The notes under the pieces were generated by a model. The model saw nothing but the letters and a program-made list of their open reading frames with translations, was not told the DNA's origin and did not search any database. Made by a program: the position numbers and the translations under genes. 37,407 nt of DNA from Ruminiclostridium cellobioparum subsp. termitidis CT1112 (GTDB taxonomy: Bacteria; Bacillota; Clostridia; Acetivibrionales; DSM-1351), in NCBI RefSeq assembly GCF_000350485.1, contig NZ_AORV01000062.1, positions 1-37,407 of the forward strand, written 5' to 3'. Positions 1 to 8,691 of this stretch are shown here, piece by piece (within the stretch, counting starts at the first letter, position 1; each line of letters starts with the position of its first letter).

Positions 1-205
1 CTATAAGGCGAATAAAGGAGGTTAATTGGCCATGTGCGCTTTCAAAGTATTGATAAATACTTTGAATATTTCGCACGGCCATAAATTCACAGGTTTGCTT
101 GGAAGGCGAACGCAAGTGAAGTCTTTCAAGCTAACCTCCAGTCCGTTATGCGGTTTTGAGCCACAGCGGCCACAAAATAGTCAGGATTTAGTTAACTAAA
201 TTCCC
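1..205 (+). ncRNA. HEARO / omega-RNA-like structured element, no IscB ORF
   Basis: This gene-free stretch folds as one compact unit. GGAGGTTA (17-24) pairs with TAACCTCC (132-139) and closes a multi-stem region. Inside it GGCC (28-31) pairs with GGCC (77-80), GTGCG (34-38) with CGCAC (72-76), and an 11-bp perfect stem (41-51 with 56-66) is capped by GATA. GCTTG (97-101) can pair with CAAGC (127-131), and TTCAC (86-90) competes with GTGAA (116-120). The 3' part, with short blocks GTCCGTTATGCGG, CACAGCGGCCAC and TAGTCAGGAT, resembles from memory the conserved core of HEARO RNAs, the omega-RNAs that guide IscB nucleases. A 16-base palindrome (187-202) follows. If this is an omega-RNA, the guide would be at or left of bases 1-16. 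No IscB or TnpA reading frame lies downstream, so it is an orphan or relic. The fold is seen; the family name is recollection. The element may begin outside the window. Confidence 0.55.
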
Positions 206-309
206 TGTCACAAATAAAATTATTACAAAATATCTTTATCAGGTAATCTCTGATCTTGCTTTTTAATATACAATTCTTGCTATTAATGAATAATGGACTG
301 GATTTTTGA

Positions 310-1242
310 TCAACAAGGGTATATGGGTATCATAAGTTCTATAAAAATATGGCCGTTTTCATGGTTTTTATGATACCGTTCAATACAGGGTCTATCTTCT
401 GGAAAATAACCGTTCTGCGGCATCCAGCAGCCATATATGTAATCGATGGCCTCAAAGAAGGATTTGCTGAAATCCGGTTCCTCGGCATCGAAGTCACAGG
501 CCGCATATCTCCCCGCAGAGCTTAGTATTCTTATGCCGATATTTCCATCGGGTTCAGCCTCGCTGCTGATTGTAATACATGTATCATGTCTGCATTCCGC
601 GAGAGGAACAATTTCCGGGTTGTCCAGGGTTATTCCCAGGACATGGGTATCAGGGCTTATCAGTTCTCTGGCGGCAGCCCAGGTATAAAGTTTTCTGAAA
701 GAGTCCTCAATTTTTTCACTCTTATGTTCCTCAGAAAGTCCTGTATTACGGATATACGCAACAGTGTAATCCTCCAGCCTGCATATGTTGATATCATATT
801 CAAAAAAATCTTTTCCAACCGATGAAAAAAGTTCTTTCCCATAGTCGGCATAATGCCAGGACAGACCGCTTTTCAACCGCCTTGTCTCTAAAAACTCCGA
901 AGGGGTAATTTTAAAAAAGCTTTTAAAGGATCTTGAGAAATCAGATTGCCCGGAGAACCCAAACTCATATGCGATTTGTGAAATTTTAACTTCAGGAAAA
1001 TGATAGATTCTGTTTGCTGCAGCAATTATTCTGCGTTTTTTCACGTAGACGGCAAGGGTTTCTCCCGTTATGGAGCGAAACAGCCTGTGAAAGTGATAGG
1101 CAGAAAAACAGGCAACTTTGGATAGAGTCTCCAGATTCAGCTCGGAGCCCAGATTATTTTCAATATAATCTATTACCCTGTTTATTCGTATGTAATATTC
1201 CTTCAAAGTTTGATTCCTGTTTGATAATATTTCAGTTTTCAT
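310..1242 (-). CDS. AraC-family regulator with GyrI-like effector domain
   Basis: A 310-residue transcription factor. The N-terminal third is an AraC/XylS DNA-binding domain with two helix-turn-helix units, at about residues 36-57 and 86-108, ending in the family signature IAYEFGFSGQSDFSRSFK (90-107). About residues 145-310 look like a GyrI/SoxS-type effector-binding domain, the arrangement of Rob- and BmrR-like sensors of hydrophobic or cationic compounds; the ligand cannot be read from the sequence. The start is the ATG at 1242. No strong Shine-Dalgarno precedes it, so it may be weakly translated or start slightly downstream. It is monocistronic and divergent from the membrane glycosyltransferase, with about 95 bases between them, so control of that neighbour is possible but unproven. 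Confidence 0.85.
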   Translation of the reverse strand: MKTEILSNRNQTLKEYYIRINRVIDYIENNLGSELNLETLSKVACFSAYHFHRLFRSITGETLAVYVKKRRIIAAANRIYHFPEVKISQIAYEFGFSGQSDFSRSFKSFFKITPSEFLETRRLKSGLSWHYADYGKELFSSVGKDFFEYDINICRLEDYTVAYIRNTGLSEEHKSEKIEDSFRKLYTWAAARELISPDTHVLGITLDNPEIVPLAECRHDTCITISSEAEPDGNIGIRILSSAGRYAACDFDAEEPDFSKSFFEAIDYIYGCWMPQNGYFPEDRPCIERYHKNHENGHIFIELMIPIYPC

Positions 1243-1366
1243 GTAAATATTTTAACATTCAAAAAATATAAAATAAAGTAATTAATTTACACGAATTTTT
1301 AAAATCTGCTCGGGCACATTATGTAAAGTGAAATAAATGATGGCAAGAAATTATCCGGTTATCGTT

Positions 1367-1371
1367 GGAGG
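1367..1371 (+). promoter_or_regulatory. Shine-Dalgarno that decides a TTG start
   Basis: GGAGG lies seven bases upstream of TTG 1379, inside the reading frame that an upstream ATG (1337) would open. The upstream ATG has only A-rich sequence before it. This favours translation from TTG. Confidence 0.6.
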
Positions 1372-1378
1372 TATTACT

Positions 1379-2911
1379 TTGCATAATTTTGTACTCAAAC
1401 TGAAAACGCTGGCTTATACCGTGCTTGCAATATTTTTTTCATTGATATGGGTGTTGGCCCTTCTGCTTCACGGATGGGCCTCGCCGTTTCCGAGGCTTTC
1501 ACCTCAAAAGCCCCTGTTGCTTGCAGGCCTTGCATTCCTTGTTTTTGTTTTTTTCATGCTTGTCAACAGAGCTTCCCATGCTCTGTCAAAAATAGACGCG
1601 AAAAAGTTTGTATTCCGGATTCTTTTATTATATACCTTTTTGCAAATTTCATTTGTACTGCTCTTCCCGGTCAATGCCTATGAAGATGCCAGGATAGTCA
1701 ACAATATAGCCCTGCAGTTTCTGGAGGGCGACTTTAATTCCCTGGGAATAGGAAAATATCTGGGATATTACCCCAATAATATAGGTATTACAATTTTCAT
1801 TGCCTTTATATATATGATTCTTCCCAAAAGCTATATCACTCTCAGGATCATCAATGCCCTGTGCAATACCATAACAGCCTGGCTGATATACAGCCTGTAT
1901 GGGGAGCTTTACCCTGAAAAGCGTGAAAAGGCCTGCGGCATACTCATACTTGCCGTCACCTTCCTTCCGCCGGTAATATTGAATAATTTCACCTACGGAG
2001 ATATATTGTGCAATACCTTTTGCCTGGCCGCCATGCTAAACGCCATCCGCTTTGCAAAATACGGCTCGGGCAGATATGCCGCCTGCACCGCAATATTTCT
2101 CATGTCGGCAAATTTTATGAGAAGTGTTGCTTTTTTGTTTTTGACTGCAATCATATTTTACTGGTTAATAAACTTTAAGACCAAAATAGCCCTTACCCTG
2201 AAAAACATGGCATATGGCATTCTTACACTCCTTATATTTACGCTTCCGATGAAAGTTTTCAGTTTTGCAGCTCTAAAAGCCGGAATAATCCCCGAGCCGG
2301 TGGGAGTGCATGCCAACCCGGTCTGGCGCTGGATAAATATGGGTTTTCCCGGAAAGAAGCTGGGCTACTGGGACGGGGGCAGAAACATAGGTATTTTTGT
2401 CAACCGGTTCAAATGCAACAAGCGCGATGCCTCAATCTATTTCATCAATGAGCTCCTGGACAAATACAGAATAACCGGAATGAAAGAAGTTTTAAAAGCC
2501 TACACTAAAAAAACTTTTTGGCTTTGGACCGAAGGGACCTACAGTGTTAACTATTATGGGCTGTCACAAGCCGTGGACAGCAGCCGGTTCATGCTGTACA
2601 GCACTCCGCTCTTAAAACTGGTGGAGCCCTGGGACAGAGCCGCAAGACTTTCCCTGGACTGGATGCTTCATTCCTATAACTGGCTGTTAATAGGACTCAC
2701 CTGTTTGTATTTATTTGATGCTGCCAGAAAAAAGGACTTCAGGCTGGAACTCTTTGTATATGTGATATATCTTTATATAGGCTTTTACATGTTTTGGGAG
2801 GTCAAATCCAGGTATATCTTCGGTGTATACCCCATTCTTCTTATAATGGGCTATTATTACTCCGGGCGGATTTATTCCTTATTTTCGGGTAAAATCAGAA
2901 AAATAACATAA
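1379..2911 (+). CDS. Polytopic membrane glycosyltransferase, GT39/ArnT-like
   Basis: An integral membrane protein of about 510 residues with many hydrophobic helices, a long loop after the first pair of helices containing NAYEDAR, and a large charged segment before the last helices. This is the layout of lipid-linked-sugar-using glycosyltransferases of the GT39/GT83 (PMT, ArnT) class. The acidic ED in the first extracytoplasmic loop is the expected catalytic region. Substrate is unknown; transfer of a polyprenyl-phosphate sugar to a protein or cell-wall polymer is inferred. An in-frame ATG lies at 1337 but has no ribosome site. A perfect GGAGG (1367-1371) sits seven bases before TTG at 1379, so the TTG is preferred, and the protein then begins directly with a signal-anchor helix. 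Confidence 0.7.
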   Translation: MHNFVLKLKTLAYTVLAIFFSLIWVLALLLHGWASPFPRLSPQKPLLLAGLAFLVFVFFMLVNRASHALSKIDAKKFVFRILLLYTFLQISFVLLFPVNAYEDARIVNNIALQFLEGDFNSLGIGKYLGYYPNNIGITIFIAFIYMILPKSYITLRIINALCNTITAWLIYSLYGELYPEKREKACGILILAVTFLPPVILNNFTYGDILCNTFCLAAMLNAIRFAKYGSGRYAACTAIFLMSANFMRSVAFLFLTAIIFYWLINFKTKIALTLKNMAYGILTLLIFTLPMKVFSFAALKAGIIPEPVGVHANPVWRWINMGFPGKKLGYWDGGRNIGIFVNRFKCNKRDASIYFINELLDKYRITGMKEVLKAYTKKTFWLWTEGTYSVNYYGLSQAVDSSRFMLYSTPLLKLVEPWDRAARLSLDWMLHSYNWLLIGLTCLYLFDAARKKDFRLELFVYVIYLYIGFYMFWEVKSRYIFGVYPILLIMGYYYSGRIYSLFSGKIRKIT

Positions 2912-2953
2912 GATGTGTCAGCAAATCAAAAATAGAACAAATCGGGAAAAACA

Positions 2954-2977
2954 GCTTGCCGTTAAAAATCGGCAAGC
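2954..2977 (-). terminator. Intrinsic terminator overlapping the SMP-30-like stop codon
   Basis: GCTTGCCG (2954-2961) and CGGCAAGC (2970-2977) form an 8-bp stem. Read on the minus strand it is followed by TGTTTTTCCC. The 8-base loop contains the TAA stop (2962-2964) of the gene that ends here. It also separates the two converging genes. Confidence 0.8.
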
Positions 2978-3864
2978 CATTCTTCTCTTCCGGCAACTCC
3001 GGGCAGCAGTCTATATACAGGTCCGCCTGCAAAAGCGCCGTCACTCCGGTATCCGGTCACCACATTTTCCGCATTTTCGGCAGCAGAAGTGATATAAAGC
3101 TCCTCAAGCCCCTTTCCTCCGAACATGACACTTGAAGGCAGTCTGGCAGGCACCGCCAGTTCTGAAACTACATTTCCGGCAGGATCGATTCTCCTGACAC
3201 AGCCGCCGCCCCAGAAGGCCGCCCATATATGGTCCTGTGAGTCGAGTGTTATGCCGTCGGGCGAGCCCATTCCGTCAGCTCCCTGGAAATAAACCTGCGG
3301 ATCACTGATTTCACCTGTTTTACAATCGTAACGGTATCTGGTTATCCTGTGTACGTTGCTGTCGGTGTGAAAAAAGTACTTTTTATCCAGCGAAAAAGTC
3401 ATACCGTTGGTGCAATAAAGCTCCTTTAATACCACTTCGGGTTTTTTCCCCTTTTCAAGACGGTACAGGGTTCCGTGCTGAAAATCAGGTCTTAACAGAG
3501 TTCCTGCAAAAATACGTCCCTGGGGATCGACTGTTATGTCATTGAACATTTCATTTTTCTGTAAAGGTATCTCAAACAAAATTTCAGGCTCCTGCTCCGG
3601 AATCCCTTCCGGGCTCAAATTCAAGAGGAATACTCCCCTGTCGGTACACAGGACCATATTGCCCGTCCGGGTAAAGGCAAAACCGCCCACCTGATATTTT
3701 CCGTTCCAGAAAACCGTGCTTTCACTCTTTTCCGGGTCATAGGCCCATATCTTCCTGTTATAAATATCGGTCCAGAAAAGCTTTTGCAGCCGGGCATTCC
3801 ATATGGGGCCCTCCCCCAGATGGCATATTCCCCTGTGAACTATTTCAACACTTTGATTACACAT
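2962..3864 (-). CDS. SMP-30/gluconolactonase/LRE-family hydrolase
   Basis: A 300-residue protein of normal family length, predicted to be a six-bladed beta-propeller that hydrolyses a sugar lactone with one bound divalent metal. The expected ligands are visible: Glu18 in HLGEGP, Asn153 in CTNGM and Asp203 in SPDGIT, with Asn108 in MFNDIT as the usual second-shell residue. No signal peptide is present, so it is cytoplasmic. The substrate (gluconolactone, an aldonolactone or another lactone) cannot be read from the sequence. It is monocistronic, transcribed towards the glycosyltransferase, and its stop codon lies in the loop of its own terminator. Confidence 0.85.
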   Translation of the reverse strand: MCNQSVEIVHRGICHLGEGPIWNARLQKLFWTDIYNRKIWAYDPEKSESTVFWNGKYQVGGFAFTRTGNMVLCTDRGVFLLNLSPEGIPEQEPEILFEIPLQKNEMFNDITVDPQGRIFAGTLLRPDFQHGTLYRLEKGKKPEVVLKELYCTNGMTFSLDKKYFFHTDSNVHRITRYRYDCKTGEISDPQVYFQGADGMGSPDGITLDSQDHIWAAFWGGGCVRRIDPAGNVVSELAVPARLPSSVMFGGKGLEELYITSAAENAENVVTGYRSDGAFAGGPVYRLLPGVAGREEWLADF

Positions 3865-3969
3865 AATCCGCCTCGATTGTAATAATTATTTTTAATGCTT
3901 TTAGTAATATACTACTACATACCATTTCAACTTAAAAGCAAAAATAACCGGCTTTTGCATCAATTCTCC

Positions 3970-5448
3970 CTACAGTTCCTTCAGCCACCTTTTCATGATC
4001 TTCCCGGTACTGTTCTTGGGCAAGCTGTCTATGAATTCTATTTCTCTTGGGAGCTTGTACACAGCAAGTCTTTCCTTCATATAGCGAAGGAGCTCCCTGG
4101 GAGTACATTCTTCTCCCTCCTTGAGTACTATAAAGGCCTTGACATATTCTCCCCTGAGCTTGTCCTCCAAACCGATTACGGCAGCTTCCCTGACTTTGGA
4201 ATACTGGTAGATTACCTCTTCAACTTCTCTGGGATAAACATTCAAACCACCTACAATCACCATATCCTTTTTCCGGTCTACAATGTAAAGGTAGCCCTCC
4301 CTGTCCTTTTTGGCCATATCCCCTGTAAAAAGCCAGCCGTCAACCAGGGCCTTCTGTGTTTCCTCTTCCTGTTTGTAGTAACCCAGCATTACATTTTCTC
4401 CCCGTACAGCCAGCTCTCCAACCTGTTCGGCAGGGAGTTCATTGTTGTTTTCATCCACAATCCTGCACTCCTGATAAGGCAGCGGCAAGCCTATGGAGCC
4501 CTCTTTCTGAACGCCGTCCAAAGGGTTGAAGCAAACTGCCGGAGCGGCTTCAGTCAGTCCGTAGCCTTCGACCACAGGTAATTTCAATATTTCCTTAGCC
4601 TGCCTGAAAATTTCCACTGGGAGAGCAGCACCGCCCGATACTGCCAGACGGAGATCCGGAAAGCCTATACTGTTTTTTCCCGCTTCTAGCAAAACCACAT
4701 ACATTGCAGGAACACCCATAAACACAGTTATTTTATCCCTGATCAGAGCTTCCACCACTTCCTTTGGCTGGAAGCTTTCAATTATGGTTATGCAGGCACC
4801 CGACCAAAGGGGCATCAGGACACAGGCTGTGAATGCGAATACGTGGAACATTGGGAGCACGCACATATAATTATCCCCGGGCACACCCTTCAGCCCCAGC
4901 CTGCATTGTTCAGCATTGAACACCAGGTTTTTATGTGTCAGCATGGCTGCCTTCTGTTTTCCTGTGGTACCTGAAGTATACAAAAAAGTTGATACTGCAT
5001 TCCGGTCGTCAAAATCCTCAAAACCGGTGCCTGAAAGCTCTGAAACACTTTGTTTGAGTTCTTCGTCAAGTACAATAACTTCAATGTTCAAGGCATTTTG
5101 TATGGTATCTTTTGTGATTTTGGCCTTTTGTAAAATAAGGGGGTGGACAATCATCATTTTAGCTTCGGAGTCCTTAATCAGATAAGCTATTTCCTCCATA
5201 GTAAGCAGCAGATTGATAGGAACAATTATTCCACCGTTTCTCACAACACCGAAATAGGAAAAGATAAATTCAGGAGAATTTGTACAGCTTAATATGACCC
5301 TTTCTCCAGTCCTGAGTCCCATTTTCCTGAAATAATTGGCATACCCTGTAACACTTTCATCCAGCTGCTTGTAGGTAATGGTGCTGTCCTTGAATTTAAG
5401 AGCCTCAGCCTCCGGATTGTAAACGTTTTTATATATGGTACCTACCAT
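3970..5448 (-). CDS. Acyl-CoA synthetase (AMP-forming), long-chain type
   Basis: A 492-residue class I adenylate-forming enzyme that activates a carboxylic acid to an acyl-AMP and then to the CoA thioester. The phosphate-binding loop is YTSGTTGKQKAA (157-168), followed by GYGLTE (295-300), the ATP-ribose aspartate in TGD (375-377), the hinge region DRKKD (391-395) and the C-terminal catalytic lysine in STGKIMKR (Lys483). Fatty-acyl substrate is the best guess, but family members also use aryl or short-chain acids. GGAGG lies eight bases before the ATG. It is monocistronic, with its own promoter region and a short dyad next to the -10 box. Confidence 0.85.
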   Translation of the reverse strand: MVGTIYKNVYNPEAEALKFKDSTITYKQLDESVTGYANYFRKMGLRTGERVILSCTNSPEFIFSYFGVVRNGGIIVPINLLLTMEEIAYLIKDSEAKMMIVHPLILQKAKITKDTIQNALNIEVIVLDEELKQSVSELSGTGFEDFDDRNAVSTFLYTSGTTGKQKAAMLTHKNLVFNAEQCRLGLKGVPGDNYMCVLPMFHVFAFTACVLMPLWSGACITIIESFQPKEVVEALIRDKITVFMGVPAMYVVLLEAGKNSIGFPDLRLAVSGGAALPVEIFRQAKEILKLPVVEGYGLTEAAPAVCFNPLDGVQKEGSIGLPLPYQECRIVDENNNELPAEQVGELAVRGENVMLGYYKQEEETQKALVDGWLFTGDMAKKDREGYLYIVDRKKDMVIVGGLNVYPREVEEVIYQYSKVREAAVIGLEDKLRGEYVKAFIVLKEGEECTPRELLRYMKERLAVYKLPREIEFIDSLPKNSTGKIMKRWLKEL

Positions 5449-5506
5449 GTAAACCCTCCTTAAAATTATTTATTATCAGATTTTATCACCAGATGATATT
5501 TAATAT

Positions 5507-5525
5507 ATTATATAGTAATGTACTA
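5507..5525 (-). promoter_or_regulatory. Putative -10 box with adjoining dyad upstream of acyl-CoA ligase
   Basis: On the minus strand TATAAT (5507-5512) is immediately preceded by the perfect dyad TAGTA-N3-TACTA (5513-5525), which would lie in the -35/-10 spacer. No good -35 hexamer is visible. A repressor site is a reasonable inference. The dyad shares half-site letters with the FapR operator, but the spacing is wrong for it. Confidence 0.4.
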
Positions 5526-5568
5526 ATATTTGTACAGGCAGTTTATGATTTTTTTTAATATTTACTCT

Positions 5569-5610
5569 AAAAAAACAGACCCGCAACCCCTTACAGGTAT
5601 TGCCGATCTG
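5569..5610 (-). terminator. Intrinsic terminator after the DUF2935 gene
   Basis: On the minus strand an 11-bp stem with one G-G mismatch and one G-U pair (arms 5600-5610 and 5576-5586) is followed directly by seven T residues. Confidence 0.75.
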
Positions 5611-5611
5611 C

Positions 5612-6532
5612 CTATTTGTACATTTTCAATTGTTGGAGATAGTGATTTGCTTCTCTCAGGACATGGTCAGCCAGCAACGGAAGGATAACCGATCTGATTT
5701 TACAGTCAAGGATGCCTTCCGTCCCCTGTTCCTTGAAATTCCTGATATCTGTGGTGGCATTTAAACTTTCCCGGATTATGCGGGGCAGTTTCTCCGGATT
5801 TTGATATGCCTCTACGGCAACAGCCGTCAGCTCATCGAATTGTTCGGAAAAACCGTTGGCCACCCTGATCAGCTCAGCCTCTGCAGGGTCAAACATACCT
5901 CTTACAAACTTTGCATGTTCACCCATGATATCATTCCAAAAAGCCAGCTGTACAGCCTTTTGTCCGGGTTCATTACCAGTATCCTCCCTTTTCCGTAGCT
6001 GCTGCAGCTGCTGCAGGTACTCCCCGGCCTCCCGGATGACATGATCCAGCAGCATCGGATAGATATGAGTAAACATTTTACAGTCCAGAACCTTTTGAAG
6101 GATCTCCTTCTGTGACCTCACAGCAGCCTCCAAAAGGGCAATGATCCTATCGTTCAACATATCAACCGAATGTTCGAGGGAATGCTTCCTGCCCCTTCCG
6201 GGATAGTTCAGCAATCTGATTTCCCGAAGAGTAATTTCAGTGTTTATGGCAAGTCCCGTATACTCCATTGTTTTCAATTCAGCCTTATATGTATATTGAG
6301 TTACAATACCCCCTGCCGAAATGGTTTTTGGGTCAACCGTGCCTCTTGCCAGTAAAATCGTCTCCTCCAGCAGTCCTTCAAACCTTTCCTGCAGTTCTGC
6401 CAGTTTCGGAACCAGCCCCTCATCCTTCAGGGTCAGAGCCGAAGCAGCAAATATAATGTGTTCCTTCATAATTCTTAAGAAAAACAGATTGGTTTCCACA
6501 GACTGCCTTATGTACTCAACTGAAGTCAGCAT
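5612..6532 (-). CDS. DUF2935 protein, duplicated ferritin-like bundles
   Basis: A 306-residue, almost entirely helical protein of the Firmicutes DUF2935 family. It is an internal duplication: EH (24-25) and EHAKF (205-209) correspond, as do LDHVIREAGEYLQQL (162-176) and ADHVLREANHYLQQL (288-302). Each half supplies repeated Glu and His residues consistent with a ferritin-like metal-binding four-helix bundle. The biochemical role is unknown. There is no signal peptide. It is monocistronic, with an independent terminator just after its stop. Confidence 0.8.
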   Translation of the reverse strand: MLTSVEYIRQSVETNLFFLRIMKEHIIFAASALTLKDEGLVPKLAELQERFEGLLEETILLARGTVDPKTISAGGIVTQYTYKAELKTMEYTGLAINTEITLREIRLLNYPGRGRKHSLEHSVDMLNDRIIALLEAAVRSQKEILQKVLDCKMFTHIYPMLLDHVIREAGEYLQQLQQLRKREDTGNEPGQKAVQLAFWNDIMGEHAKFVRGMFDPAEAELIRVANGFSEQFDELTAVAVEAYQNPEKLPRIIRESLNATTDIRNFKEQGTEGILDCKIRSVILPLLADHVLREANHYLQQLKMYK

Positions 6533-6649
6533 AATATTTCTCCGCCCCTTTTACGAAATTCCACAATACTATATACTATGTTGACTTCAAATAAATAGGA
6601 ACTTCATAAAATGCAAAACATGCCGGCTGACCAGGTTGAAAGTTATGGC

Positions 6650-8485
6650 CTAAATATAAATATGCATTTGCTTAAGAAGTTCGAATATTTTTTTATCAAA
6701 TTTATAATGTTCCTTTTCCATTATTTCAATGGCTTCTTTTCTGGTAAAGGCTTTCCTGTAGCACCTGTTTTCAGTCAGGGCATCAAAAATGTCGGCAACT
6801 ACAATAATCTGTGAGAACAAGGGAATGTCGGTTTTTTTGAAGTATCCCGAACCATCCAAATATTCGTGGTGATATAGGATATAATCTGAGACTTCCTTAA
6901 GATTTTCCCTGCTTTGTGCATACTGGTAGCTGTAAAATGCATGCATCTTGACCTTTTTGAATTCCTCTGGGGTCAATTTGCCGGGTTTATTCAATATTCC
7001 GGGATCAATATACAGTTTGCCCACATCATGGTTGGCCGCAGCAAGTCTTACCTTACTGCATTCCTCCTCCGACAGGCCATAGGCTTCGGCCAGTGAAGTG
7101 CATATGGCTGCCACTCTTTCACTGTGTAACATAATCTCACGGTAAGCATCCGAATGTGAAAACATATCAAATGTGAGAAAATCAAATTTTGCGCGTGCCA
7201 ATGCCTTCTTAATTTTCTCCCGCATGAGTTCCAGGGGTATCTCATTGTCCGACAGCACCACGAAGGCCAAAGAAACCGAATCGTAAATGTTGTCATACTC
7301 TCTGAAGCATGATGCAATACATCTCCTGAGCCTGCTATATTCCTCATTGGAAATGAGCCGGGTGCTGCTGAAGTTGATTCTGTAAATTCCTCCCACCGTA
7401 TTAAACCGGTTATATTTTGAAAGATATTTTGTAATATCAAATGAGACATTTTCAAACAGCTGGGAATCTTCATCCGACAGCACAACAGTGTTTTTTCCTA
7501 TCTTCTTTGCAATGTAAAGCGCACTGTCGGCAGTGCGGATAAGCTCCATATGATCAGTCACCTTGCAGGACTGCCCCAGAATTGATACTCCCACACTGAC
7601 ACTTAAGCTGCTCTCCTGAAAATTCAGAGAATTAAATTCCTTTCTGATATTCTCTGCAACATTTAATATATCTGTATTTTCCATATTTTTCGTCAATAGC
7701 AGAAACTCTTCCCCGCCATACCGGATTGCCAGAACCGGCAAATTTTCTATAGAATCCTTTATGGCTTTAACAAGCATGTTGATAACCTTATCTCCGTTTA
7801 GATGCCCGTACCTGTCGTTTATAAGCTTGAAATTATCTATATCAAGGATGATGGCACCGTTGATATCGGACATCTTGTTTTTCCAGTCGTCCAGCAGCTG
7901 GGAAAGGAACAGCCTGTTATACAGGCCCGTAAGCCCGTCTCTTTCAGCCGAATCCCTGACTTTCGCAAATAGGTCCGCATTCTCAAAATATATGCATATC
8001 TGGCTTTTTATTAACTGTAACAGCTCTTTCTTGTCATTATCTATCATATCGGGCCTTTCGTGGTGAATAACCAGGTAACCGTATATATGTCCCCGCTTTG
8101 ACAGATTCAGTATACCCAGACAGCCTGAACTGTATCCGAAAATTTCATCACCGGCTTCTTTCACATCCGGCAGATAGAGTTCATTATTTATAAGGTATTT
8201 GGGGTTTAGTTCCATCAGGGATATTTCGGCTGGTGTATATATTTTACAATTCAGACCCAATACGCCGGCTATAACATCCTTTAAATAGCTGATTATATCA
8301 GAGAAGCTCAGTATGTTTCCCATATACTCATTGATATCAATCAGCACAGATACCGCTGCCAGCCTGTTTTCAAGACTTTGTACCTTGGAGGTGAGATTTG
8401 CATATTCGGAATTCATTTTCATAAGAAGATCCATTATCTGCTCAATGGAAGAACCAATATTGACTTTACCTTCATTTGTATACAT
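6650..8485 (-). CDS. GAF-like / GGDEF / HD-GYP cyclic-di-GMP protein
   Basis: A 611-residue soluble signalling protein. An N-terminal coiled coil (about 15-48) leads into a GAF-like sensory region (about 50-170), a GGDEF domain (about 180-340) with an intact GGEEF active site (257-261), a linker or degenerate second cyclase-like region (about 350-440), and a C-terminal HD-GYP phosphodiesterase domain (about 445-605). HD-GYP residues visible are the HD pair 486-487, HHE 539-541 and DGSGY 544-548. The position after GY, normally Pro, is Phe549. No RxxD inhibitory site is present upstream of GGEEF. It may both make and degrade c-di-GMP; which activity dominates cannot be told. AAGGGAAGG precedes the ATG. 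Confidence 0.9.
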   Translation of the reverse strand: MYTNEGKVNIGSSIEQIMDLLMKMNSEYANLTSKVQSLENRLAAVSVLIDINEYMGNILSFSDIISYLKDVIAGVLGLNCKIYTPAEISLMELNPKYLINNELYLPDVKEAGDEIFGYSSGCLGILNLSKRGHIYGYLVIHHERPDMIDNDKKELLQLIKSQICIYFENADLFAKVRDSAERDGLTGLYNRLFLSQLLDDWKNKMSDINGAIILDIDNFKLINDRYGHLNGDKVINMLVKAIKDSIENLPVLAIRYGGEEFLLLTKNMENTDILNVAENIRKEFNSLNFQESSLSVSVGVSILGQSCKVTDHMELIRTADSALYIAKKIGKNTVVLSDEDSQLFENVSFDITKYLSKYNRFNTVGGIYRINFSSTRLISNEEYSRLRRCIASCFREYDNIYDSVSLAFVVLSDNEIPLELMREKIKKALARAKFDFLTFDMFSHSDAYREIMLHSERVAAICTSLAEAYGLSEEECSKVRLAAANHDVGKLYIDPGILNKPGKLTPEEFKKVKMHAFYSYQYAQSRENLKEVSDYILYHHEYLDGSGYFKKTDIPLFSQIIVVADIFDALTENRCYRKAFTRKEAIEIMEKEHYKFDKKIFELLKQMHIYI

Positions 8486-8570
8486 GATTTAGCGCCTTCC
8501 CTTTAAAAATTATGAACATTATCAGCAGCATAATTACAGTTTTTGGAATAGCATCTATCTATTTTTCTAA

Positions 8571-8579
8571 ATTATAGCA
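8571..8579 (-). promoter_or_regulatory. Extended -10 promoter for the GGDEF/HD-GYP gene
   Basis: On the minus strand TGC-TATAAT forms an extended -10 element about 85 bases upstream of the ATG at 8485. No recognisable -35 is present, which extended -10 promoters do not require. Confidence 0.5.
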
Positions 8580-8691
8580 CAAAAGTTTATGCATTTACAT
8601 AATTTCTCGTTTTTTAAAGTATAATGCAGAGGTTTGTATTATTTTCTGCAATTCTGTAGGAAATTGTACATTTTTACTATATTTAAAGATG

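Noticed and set aside
1-205. Group II intron end as an explanation for the folded element
   Set aside because: A GTGCG start-like motif occurs, but I could not find a domain V-type hairpin or a reverse transcriptase; HEARO-like is the better match.
3895-4581. Open frame of 228 codons on the plus strand opposite the acyl-CoA ligase
   Set aside because: It lies antisense to a well-supported adenylate-forming enzyme, has no ribosome site and no recognisable domain.
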